5,183 bases of DNA, from NCBI GenBank assembly GCA_900547505.1, contig URGY01000131.1:1-5183 (forward strand). The letters run 5' to 3'. The stretch comes from an uncultured Collinsella sp. Its GTDB lineage: Bacteria; Actinomycetota; Coriobacteriia; Coriobacteriales; Coriobacteriaceae. Position numbers and translations under genes: made by a program. Within the stretch, counting starts at the first letter, position 1; every line of letters starts with the position of its first letter. The notes under the pieces were generated by a model. That model was given only the letters and a program-made list of their open reading frames with translations. It was not told where the DNA came from and searched no databases. Positions 1 through 4,719 of the stretch are shown piece after piece.

Positions 1-49
1 ACGAGATGCAGCGTAGTCTCGTGGGCTCGGAGATGTGTATAAGAGACAG
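1..49 (+). other. Illumina Nextera adapter remnant (P7 end, i7 index, transposase mosaic end)
   Basis: This is synthetic, not genomic. Bases 1-7 match the inner end of the P7 flow-cell oligo and bases 8-15 (GCAGCGTA) sit exactly where the i7 index belongs. Bases 16-30 match the Nextera read-2 adapter arm (GTCTCGTGGGCTCGG). Bases 31-49 are the 19-bp Tn5 mosaic end (AGATGTGTATAAGAGACAG). The order and spacing of all four parts agree with the library adapter. Genomic sequence therefore starts at base 50, and any open frame that begins before it is an artefact. Confidence 0.98.
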
Positions 50-201
50 ACAAGAGCAAGGGCTCGGGCGAGAAGCTCGCCGGCACGGGCGACGGCTCTG
101 GCATCGCCGCCGGGCTCGCCGCTGCCGCCGTGGCGACAACGGTCGCCGGCGCGGCAATGCTTGTTAACGACCGCGAAAACGCTGGGGACGGTAGCGAATA
201 G
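50..201 (+). CDS. C-terminal fragment of a probable sortase-anchored surface protein (5' end missing)
   Basis: The frame read from base 52 is open through 49 codons to a TAG at 199-201; its 5' part lies beyond the contig end. The visible tail contains LAGTGD (LAGTG at bases 76-90), preceded by a Lys/Gly/Ser-rich stretch. A hydrophobic, alanine-rich segment of about 22 residues follows (fragment residues 17-38), then a short polar end. That order is the layout of a cell-wall sorting signal: sortase cleaves between Thr and Gly and links the protein to the wall. LAxTG variants are known in high-GC Gram-positives, whereas LPxTG is the commoner form. An oddity is that the terminal tail has a single Arg and several acidic residues instead of the usual Lys/Arg cluster, so a plain C-terminal membrane anchor is an alternative. 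Nothing can be said about the ectodomain. A terminator follows 30 bp after the stop. Confidence 0.62.
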
Positions 202-230
202 GCAAGCCGGCCTTTTAAACACATCGACTC

Positions 231-271
231 AATCGGGGGCGCAGGACACCGTTCTGTGCCCCCGATTTTTA
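231..271 (+). terminator. Rho-independent terminator of the surface-protein gene
   Basis: The arms 232-246 and 252-266 form a 15-bp stem (ATCGGGGGC pairs with GCCCCCGAT, then two G-U wobbles higher up) with a 5-base loop. A T-run at 266-270 follows on the plus strand. It lies 30 bp past the stop at 201. The minus-strand gene ending at 296 faces it and has no other hairpin nearby, so the stem may also slow transcription from that side. On the minus strand, however, the stem is followed by a poor T-tract. Confidence 0.9.
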
Positions 272-295
272 CCTTGGCCCGAACGCCGCCATAGG

Positions 296-565
296 CTACA
301 TCACTATGTTCAGCACGTTGACGAATTCCTGAGCCTGGGAGCGGCTGCTCAGGCTAAAGACACAGGCAGTCAACAGCCTGTTGCGCAGAAAAACGTCGCG
401 GCCCTTGATCCTGCTGACCCCCGTGATGTCCTTAAGGTAGACAATCTCGGTGTGCTTGCCGCCGAAAGTGCCCTTCTTGAGTACCTCAATGCGGTTAGGG
501 TAGATCTTGACGTCTTTAAACCTGCCCGAACCCTTACCCTGGAATAGCAAAGTGTTGTTGTCCAT
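296..565 (-). CDS. Small PH-like domain protein
   Basis: An 89-residue soluble protein with no signal peptide or membrane segment. It opens with an LLFQGKGSG stretch, followed by alternating beta-strand-like segments (VKIYPNRIEVLKKG, then IVYLKDITGV) and a C-terminal helix (SSRSQAQEFVNVL). This pattern, a glycine-rich first strand, a 'KDITGV' strand and a final amphipathic helix, resembles the small bacterial PH-like domains (YokE/DUF4429 type). I recognise the fold style and not a specific family member, and the ligand or partner is unknown. The start is set at 565: GGGGAG (minus strand, 579-574) lies 8 nt upstream of that ATG but only 2 nt from the in-frame ATG at 571, which would add Met-Cys. 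It appears monocistronic, because a terminator at 715-753 separates it from the gene upstream. Confidence 0.8.
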   Translation of the reverse strand: MDNNTLLFQGKGSGRFKDVKIYPNRIEVLKKGTFGGKHTEIVYLKDITGVSRIKGRDVFLRNRLLTACVFSLSSRSQAQEFVNVLNIVM

Positions 566-573
566 ACACATCG

Positions 574-579
574 CTCCCC
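574..579 (-). promoter_or_regulatory. Ribosome binding site deciding the start of the PH-like gene
   Basis: The minus strand reads GGGGAG here. Its spacing is 8 nt to the ATG at 565 and 2 nt to the ATG at 571. The 8-nt spacing matches that of the two other complete minus-strand genes in the window, so translation should begin at 565. Confidence 0.65.
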
Positions 580-611
580 ATGGTTAGAGTTAAAACTGCC
601 TCTATGGTCAC

Positions 612-642
612 ATTTTAGTCACTTCGGGAATCCTGCACGAAG
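612..642 (-). promoter_or_regulatory. Possible promoter of the PH-like gene
   Basis: The minus strand shows a -10-like TAAAAT (plus 612-617, five of six to consensus) in an otherwise GC-rich region. Only a weak -35 candidate (TTCGTG, plus 636-641) lies upstream, 18 bp away. A transcript would start near 605, giving a leader of about 40 nt. The call rests mainly on the -10 box. Confidence 0.3.
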
Positions 643-714
643 GCGCTAGGCGACATTGAAATTCGAGTCCGTGCGAAGACCTTTAATGAAGTGCCCAGTA
701 CTTCCCCGCAACAC

Positions 715-753
715 AAAAACGGGGCAGTCCGCACTTCTGCGGACTGCCCCGTT
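715..753 (-). terminator. Rho-independent terminator of the zinc-ribbon gene
   Basis: A perfect 16-bp stem (arms 718-733 and 738-753, containing GGGGCAGTCCGCA and its complement) closes a 4-base loop. A run of five T follows on the minus strand (plus 715-719). It lies about 40 bp past the stop at 795. The opposite strand lacks a comparable T-run at the stem's exit, so this is directional. Confidence 0.95.
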
Positions 754-794
754 CCTCTAACTATCGCATCGCAGCACCAACCGGCTGCGCTTCC

Positions 795-2132
795 CTACTT
801 CCCAAATAGCGCACCCAGCAGACCGCGGCGTTTGGGCTTCTCCTCTCGGTAGGAACCCTCGGCTGCGGCCGCCACCTGTCGCGGCTGCTCGCCGCCTCCA
901 CGGCGCACAATCTGGTATAGGAAGGGCGATTTAACGTATTTGACCTCGATGGGCGTGGCGTGCACGGTGCTTTCGCTCGACAGCATCACGTTGGGATTGA
1001 GCGGTGCCACGATATGCGTTTCGCGCTTGTCGCTAAACACCACCGCGGCTGCACGACCCGTCTGGCCGTTTACGGCAATGCGCACCTGCTCGCCATCGCG
1101 GCCGTCTGTCGCCGGACGATCGACAAAGTAGACCGGCACCATCACCAGGCCATCCTTATGCTTGCGGGCCTTGCGCGCCCAGGTTCGGATGCTCTTTTTA
1201 TTGAGCCCCAGTACAGCCTCGGCGTCGTTGCCCGCAACGTCGAGCGCCAACTTATCAATGACCACCTGGTCCTTGGTAGACGCATCGACGGAGACGACGC
1301 GGAAGTTGCCTTCCTGCATGGCCGGGTCAAACGGCCCAACCTTGGCAAAGTCCCACGGCTCCAAAATGCCCATAAGGCGAACATCCAGATAGTTTGCCCG
1401 CGGGTATGCCCAGTCGAGCACCTCGTAGTACACCAGGGTTTCCTTGCTCAGGCCCTTGCCCGGGAAGCTCGCCATCATGCGCAGATCGGCAAGCGCCATG
1501 GGGAAATAGAAGAGCATCATGTCGTTTTGAATCGCGTCTTCCACATCGTGCCCGGCAAAGGCGTCGGGGTACTGGCGCACCAGCTGCAGTGCGTTGGCAC
1601 GTGCCTGCTGCGGCGAGATTTCGCAGGGAATGCCCTGCTCGGGCACATACTCCGCACCAACGCCCATGGTCAGGCGCTTGCTGAAGGTACCGGGCTTGAG
1701 CAGGTCGGCAACGCCGATCTTGTTGCCGCAGGACGGGCACTCAAACACGCGCTGCGTTGACTCGCCCTCAAAGGACGCTCCGCAGAAGGGGCAAGGAATG
1801 CTCACATGCGTGGCCTCTTGGAACTCTTGCGCCGTGCCGCGATCCTCCCACAGCAGATGTTCCAGGACCGACTGATTGCGCCAGTGCGAATTGAAGAAAT
1901 ACCAGTCCGGGTCCTCCGGGCGCTCGAGTTGCGACACATGCGTGAGCTTGAGCAGTCCATCCACCACCGTCAACGGCGTATGGCGAATGCCCAAAGCGCT
2001 CTTGGGCTCTCCGGCGTCCGCCTGCCACGGAATGATCGCACCGCAATAGGCGCACTCAAAACTGCGCTTAGCCTGGTGCGAGTACATAGGACCGCCGCAG
2101 TTTTGACATTTAATGGCAAACATCTCCTCCAT
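795..2132 (-). CDS. Two-zinc-ribbon protein with a C-terminal VNGQTG-motif domain
   Basis: A 445-residue protein with no transmembrane segment that I can see. Residues 9-30 form a first zinc ribbon (C9-x2-C12, C27-x2-C30) and residues 114-135 a second (C114-x2-C117, C132-x2-C135). Each has the CxxCG/CxxCG pattern of TFIIB-type or rubredoxin-like ribbons. Residues 150-320 are mixed alpha/beta. At 330-366 a strand (VMVPVYFVD) leads into V354-N-G-Q-T-G359, a motif I know from bacterial zinc-ribbon proteins of unknown role that carry a 'PV(W/Y)...VNGQTG' signature. The C-terminus (432-445) is basic and hydrophobic (KPKRRGLLGALFGK) and could touch the membrane. The start at 2132 follows AAAGGAGG with 8-nt spacing; an in-frame ATG at 2183 would add 17 residues but has no such site. 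The function is unknown. Zinc binding is well supported; nucleic-acid or protein binding is only a guess. Confidence 0.85.
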   Translation of the reverse strand: MEEMFAIKCQNCGGPMYSHQAKRSFECAYCGAIIPWQADAGEPKSALGIRHTPLTVVDGLLKLTHVSQLERPEDPDWYFFNSHWRNQSVLEHLLWEDRGTAQEFQEATHVSIPCPFCGASFEGESTQRVFECPSCGNKIGVADLLKPGTFSKRLTMGVGAEYVPEQGIPCEISPQQARANALQLVRQYPDAFAGHDVEDAIQNDMMLFYFPMALADLRMMASFPGKGLSKETLVYYEVLDWAYPRANYLDVRLMGILEPWDFAKVGPFDPAMQEGNFRVVSVDASTKDQVVIDKLALDVAGNDAEAVLGLNKKSIRTWARKARKHKDGLVMVPVYFVDRPATDGRDGEQVRIAVNGQTGRAAAVVFSDKRETHIVAPLNPNVMLSSESTVHATPIEVKYVKSPFLYQIVRRGGGEQPRQVAAAAEGSYREEKPKRRGLLGALFGK

Positions 2133-2140
2133 GGAAATGT

Positions 2141-2148
2141 CCTCCTTT
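2141..2148 (-). promoter_or_regulatory. Strong ribosome binding site deciding the start of the zinc-ribbon gene
   Basis: The minus strand reads AAAGGAGG, near-complete complementarity to the 16S 3' end, 8 nt before the ATG at 2132. It falls inside the longer open frame that begins at 2183, which shows that the longer frame is not the gene start. Confidence 0.9.
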
Positions 2149-2160
2149 GCACAGGGGCTG

Positions 2161-2179
2161 TCGACATTAAGTATGTCGA
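2161..2179. repeat. Inverted repeat in the leader/promoter of the zinc-ribbon gene
   Basis: TCGACAT (2161-2167) and its exact complement ATGTCGA (2173-2179) are separated by five A/T-rich bases. The element lies 29-47 bp upstream of the zinc-ribbon start and overlaps a candidate -10 box. It could be a repressor operator or a small leader hairpin. Seven perfect base pairs are few, so chance is possible. Confidence 0.45.
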
Positions 2180-2198
2180 GCAAACAGGCACATGCCCA
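2170..2198 (-). promoter_or_regulatory. Possible promoter of the zinc-ribbon gene
   Basis: On the minus strand, TGGGCA (plus 2193-2198) and CATACT (plus 2170-2175) are 17 bp apart, each matching four of six consensus positions. The start would fall near 2163, leaving a leader of about 30 nt. The -10 box is inside the inverted repeat 2161-2179. Both boxes are weak. Confidence 0.3.
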
Positions 2199-2208
2199 TA
2201 CCCATGTG
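2189..2208. repeat. Second short inverted repeat in the divergent intergenic region
   Basis: CACATG (2189-2194) and CATGTG (2203-2208) flank eight bases. The pair overlaps the candidate -35 of the zinc-ribbon promoter. Only six base pairs match, so this is a weak candidate for a protein-binding site. Confidence 0.25.
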
Positions 2209-2337
2209 GCCCAAAATGGACCGCCCGGGCAGACGAGAAGGCTCGCTCGTTAGCACCGGCAGACTATTGCTGCATTTTCTGAGCATCGGTGCACGGCGCC
2301 CCCGCGCGAGCTACACTATCCCCTTAAACATGATTGT

Positions 2338-2341
2338 GAGG
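2338..2341 (+). promoter_or_regulatory. Ribosome binding site of the CDF transporter
   Basis: GAGG lies 9 nt before the ATG at 2351. The in-frame ATG at 2330 has no purine-rich site upstream (CTATCCCCTTAAAC precedes it), so 2351 is preferred. Confidence 0.6.
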
Positions 2342-2350
2342 ACGACCGCT

Positions 2351-3532
2351 ATGCTATTTGTAAATCGGCTGGTACATACGCTTGTTCCCGGCAGCGAGGA
2401 CGAGCCGGTCGATGCATCTTGCCGCACCAACGCGGGTTTTGCCGCAAGCCTCATCTGCATTGGCCTCAACATCACCCTGTGCCTGGCCAAGGGCATCGCG
2501 GGCCTGCTCGCCGGTTCCGTCTCCCTCATCGCCGACGCTTTCAACAACCTCTCCGATGCCTCGAGCAACATCGTGAGCCTGCTCGGGTTCCGCCTTGCCA
2601 GCCGCCCGGCAGACGAGGGCCACCCTTACGGCCACGGCCGCTACGAGTACCTGGCTGGTCTGTTTGTCGCCGTCCTGGTTTGTGCCGTCGGCATCAATCT
2701 GATCCTCGAGTCGGTCACTAAGATCATCAAGCCTTCCCCCACTGCATATTCGGTGCTCTCCTTAGCCGCCCTCGTCTTGTCCATGCTCGTTAAGCTCTGG
2801 ATGGCAGTGTTCAACCGCACGCTGGGCGATCGCATCGACTCGGAGACGCTCATCGCCACGGCACAGGACTCCAAAAACGACGTCATCACCTCGGGCTCGG
2901 TCTTGGTGGCGGCGCTTATTTCGCAGACGACCGGCTTTGACCTCGATGGCTGGGCAGGCCTGGGTGTGGGCATCTTCATCTGCATCAGCGGCATGGGCCT
3001 AGTGCGCGACGCCATCAGCCCGTTGCTGGGGCAAGCGCCCGACCCCAAGCTCGTCCAGGCAATCCGCGACAAGATCATGTCCTATCCACAGGTCTTGGGC
3101 ACACACGACCTGATGGTGCACGACTACGGCCCCGGTCGTCAGTTTGCCAGCGCCCACGTGGAGATGCCTGGCGAGGGCGACGCATTTGAGCACCACGAGA
3201 TTCTGGACACCATCGAGCACGACATCAAGCGCCAGATGGGCATCGATATCACGCTGCACTGCGACCCCATCGCGACAACCGGCGACGACCTGCGCGGCTG
3301 GGTCAAGCGCGGCGTCATGCAGATCGATCCCGCGCTCTCCATCCACGACCTGCACGAGCACGACGGGTTCGTTTCGTTTGACCTTGTGCGTCCCGACGGC
3401 TTTGACATATCCGACGAGGAGCTACTGGAGCTCGTCACGCGCATCGTGCACGAGCGCCGGCCCGACGTCTCATGCGTCGTCACGTTTGATTCGGGCTTTA
3501 GCTCGCCCGACCGTCCAGCAGAGCAGCTGTAG
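2351..3532 (+). CDS. Cation diffusion facilitator (CDF) metal exporter, probably manganese, with duplicated cytoplasmic domain
   Basis: A 393-residue inner-membrane metal/proton antiporter that expels a divalent metal from the cytoplasm. Six membrane helices span roughly residues 28-222. By alignment from memory with E. coli YiiP, the transport site is N65-x3-D69 in helix 2 and D173-x3-D177 in helix 5. An N-D-D-D site is associated with manganese-type CDFs, whereas zinc types carry His in helix 5. The loop PADEGHPYGHG (H91, H95) matches the YiiP site-B loop. The cytoplasmic domain (about 230-306) keeps likely metal ligands H252, H269, H281/H282, H303 and D305. A further 85 residues follow, longer than the usual ~300-residue CDF; they repeat the domain's pattern (HDL at 252 and again at 332) but lack most of those ligands. 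The start at 2351 is chosen because GAGG precedes it by 9 nt; upstream in-frame ATGs at 2192 and 2330 lack a site. The family is certain, the metal inferred. Confidence 0.93.
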   Translation: MLFVNRLVHTLVPGSEDEPVDASCRTNAGFAASLICIGLNITLCLAKGIAGLLAGSVSLIADAFNNLSDASSNIVSLLGFRLASRPADEGHPYGHGRYEYLAGLFVAVLVCAVGINLILESVTKIIKPSPTAYSVLSLAALVLSMLVKLWMAVFNRTLGDRIDSETLIATAQDSKNDVITSGSVLVAALISQTTGFDLDGWAGLGVGIFICISGMGLVRDAISPLLGQAPDPKLVQAIRDKIMSYPQVLGTHDLMVHDYGPGRQFASAHVEMPGEGDAFEHHEILDTIEHDIKRQMGIDITLHCDPIATTGDDLRGWVKRGVMQIDPALSIHDLHEHDGFVSFDLVRPDGFDISDEELLELVTRIVHERRPDVSCVVTFDSGFSSPDRPAEQL

Positions 3533-3550
3533 CCCCGCTCCGCTCGTCCG

Positions 3551-4540
3551 CTAGTTTCCCTGCGCGCCCGAGATGCCGTTTTGCAGGGCGTTCCAGGCAT
3601 CCATCGCCATGCCGCCCAAGTTCTGCGCGGTATCGCCCAGGTTTTGTGCCGTGTCGCCCAGCTCTTGCGCCTTGTCTCCCAACTCCTGTGCCTTGTTGCT
3701 CAAGTCCTCCAGCGTATTGGAGCTCGAGCTGTCGGTACCGCTTTGGCCGTCGGACGAGTTGCCCGAGCTGTTCTTGTGCGTGAGTTGAATTTCGAGGTTG
3801 CCGTTGTCGTTATAGTAGGCAGAAGTAACGACCCAGTTGGCATCGACGACGGGCGTTGAGCCATCATCAGTCAGGACCACGGCATTCGAAAGATCGGCGC
3901 CGCGCGACTTGAGGATCTTCTTGGCGTTGGACCAGTACTGCCCCGGGATATCGCTCAAATCGACGGTGCCAGACGAGGCGGACTCGGTTTGCTCGGCAGC
4001 GGTATCGGCCGTTGAGCTTCCTCGCTTGTTGAGCATGCCCGACACGATGGCAAACACAACCGACAGCGCAAAGAAGATCGCCAGTACGATGAGGATCTTC
4101 TTGATCACGCTCGACGAACGCGACGGCCTCTTCTCCTCGTCCTCGCCATATTGCGGAATCGACTTGGGGTACTCGCGATACGGCTCGCGCGACTCGTAAC
4201 GAGGCTGAGCCGTGCGAGGCAAATACGTCGTCTGCTGAGGCTGCGGAATGGGATTCTGCGGCAGGTCATCATAGGGATTCGGCGTCGAGGCAGCATAAGA
4301 ATCCTGCGGCGCGTAATCAAACGGATCCGGAGCTGCGTTGCCATAAGGGCCTTGCGAAGATGCAGCGTAAGGATCCTGCACCGTGTCGCCATAGCCCATA
4401 ACCCGGGTGGGCTCGGTAGAAGGCTGCGTCGCGGCGGGGTCGGTATAACCGGGGTTGGGAACAACGCGGGTCGCATCGGCGCTATCGCCAGCCTGCGCGG
4501 AACCGTAGCCGCCCATCACGGTTGTCTTGTCCTGATCCAT
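3551..4540 (-). CDS. Single-pass membrane protein with phospho-motif-like N-terminus, PASTA-like outer domain and heptad-repeat tail
   Basis: A 329-residue protein of unknown function with clear modules. Residues 1-50 carry three copies of [DE]-x-T-[TR]-V-[MV], at T6, T24 and T45. Residues 51-130 are disordered and rich in Pro, Tyr, Asp and Gln, including two 24-residue repeats (55-78 and 79-102). After a basic stretch, one membrane helix spans about 147-169. With the long polar N-terminus inside, residues 170-329 would be extracellular. Residues 194-256 (DIPGQYWSNAKKILKSRG, then two strands) resemble one PASTA-like domain, the type seen on Ser/Thr kinases and wall-associated proteins. A Ser/Gly/Asn linker follows, then a heptad-repeat helix (277-320). 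AAAGGA at 4549-4554 sits 8 nt before the ATG. The gene is convergent with the CDF gene and separated from fhs by a terminator. The single-pass topology is well supported; the PASTA and phosphorylation readings are inference. Confidence 0.87.
   Translation of the reverse strand: MDQDKTTVMGGYGSAQAGDSADATRVVPNPGYTDPAATQPSTEPTRVMGYGDTVQDPYAASSQGPYGNAAPDPFDYAPQDSYAASTPNPYDDLPQNPIPQPQQTTYLPRTAQPRYESREPYREYPKSIPQYGEDEEKRPSRSSSVIKKILIVLAIFFALSVVFAIVSGMLNKRGSSTADTAAEQTESASSGTVDLSDIPGQYWSNAKKILKSRGADLSNAVVLTDDGSTPVVDANWVVTSAYYNDNGNLEIQLTHKNSSGNSSDGQSGTDSSSSNTLEDLSNKAQELGDKAQELGDTAQNLGDTAQNLGGMAMDAWNALQNGISGAQGN
3614..3697 (-). repeat. Four tandem 21-bp (7-codon) repeats encoding a heptad helix
   Basis: Units at 3614-3634, 3635-3655, 3656-3676 and 3677-3697 share the pattern GCCCA(A/G)-TT-TG-GCC--GTC. 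Each encodes LGD[KT]AQ[EN] or a close variant. Leu and Ala recur every seven residues four positions apart, the a/d spacing of a coiled coil with small Ala at one core position. The units differ mostly at third codon positions, so the protein repeat is conserved more than the DNA. Confidence 0.85.
4290..4379 (-). repeat. Direct repeat within the Pro/Tyr-rich segment (24-codon period)
   Basis: The 18-mers at 4290-4307 (GCAGCATAAGAATCCTGC) and 4362-4379 (GCAGCGTAAGGATCCTGC) match at 16 positions and start exactly 72 bp apart. They encode QDSYAA and QDPYAA, marking two degenerate 24-residue repeats, residues 55-78 and 79-102 of the membrane protein. Confidence 0.65.
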
Positions 4541-4548
4541 GCAACGAT

Positions 4549-4554
4549 TCCTTT
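4549..4554 (-). promoter_or_regulatory. Ribosome binding site of the single-pass membrane protein
   Basis: The minus strand reads AAAGGA, 8 nt before the ATG at 4540. This supports the longest frame as the true start. Confidence 0.75.
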
Positions 4555-4585
4555 CCGTCGCGCGTGAGCCTCAAGTTATCCATGC

Positions 4586-4591
4586 ATTCTA
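4586..4591 (-). promoter_or_regulatory. Possible -10 box of the membrane-protein gene
   Basis: The minus strand reads TAGAAT (five of six to consensus) in the 118-bp gap between the fhs terminator and this gene. It would give a leader of about 40 nt. No convincing -35 hexamer lies 16-18 bp upstream, so confidence is low. Confidence 0.3.
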
Positions 4592-4658
4592 CCCGCGCAA
4601 AAGCCTATGACGGGCAGAGTCCGTCGGTATCTACAAGACATGCGCGGGCCTAAGGATC

Positions 4659-4694
4659 AAAAAGCCCCGCCGTGCCTTGTGGGCGCGGCGGGGC
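4659..4694 (-). terminator. Rho-independent terminator of fhs
   Basis: On the minus strand GCCCCGCCG-C-GCC pairs with GGC-A-CGGCGGGGC (plus arms 4664-4676 and 4682-4694, one internal mismatch) around a 5-base loop. A run of five T follows (plus 4659-4663). It lies 25 bp past the fhs stop and makes fhs and the membrane-protein gene separate units. Confidence 0.93.
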
Positions 4695-4719
4695 GGGCTA
4701 GCAGCTATGGACAGCAGGC

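Noticed and set aside
35..547. A 170-codon plus-strand open frame
   Set aside because: It starts inside the adapter, runs through a strong terminator at 231-271, and lies antisense to the PH-like gene. Its Arg/Ala/Pro-rich start is out of frame with the LAGTG-ending fragment.
960..1760. A 266-codon plus-strand open frame opposite the zinc-ribbon gene
   Set aside because: It is a shadow of the GC-rich coding strand. It has no ribosome binding site, an irregular His/Arg-rich composition and no recognisable domain, while the opposite frame has two intact zinc ribbons.
2133..2183. 17-residue N-terminal extension of the zinc-ribbon protein
   Set aside because: The stretch contains the AAAGGAGG ribosome binding site for the ATG at 2132 and the inverted repeat, so it is leader sequence.
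2312..2317. TACACT as a -10 box for the CDF gene
   Set aside because: It matches four of six positions, but no acceptable -35 box lies 16-18 bp upstream, so I do not list it as a promoter.
2192..2350. 53-residue N-terminal extension of the CDF transporter
   Set aside because: The in-frame ATGs at 2192 and 2330 have no ribosome binding site, the extra residues are not CDF-like, and the region is the divergent promoter. ATG 2351 has GAGG at 9 nt.
4609..4625. Inverted repeat GACGG-N7-CCGTC upstream of the membrane-protein gene
   Set aside because: Five GC-rich pairs in a high-GC genome are expected by chance, and it does not overlap the candidate -10.
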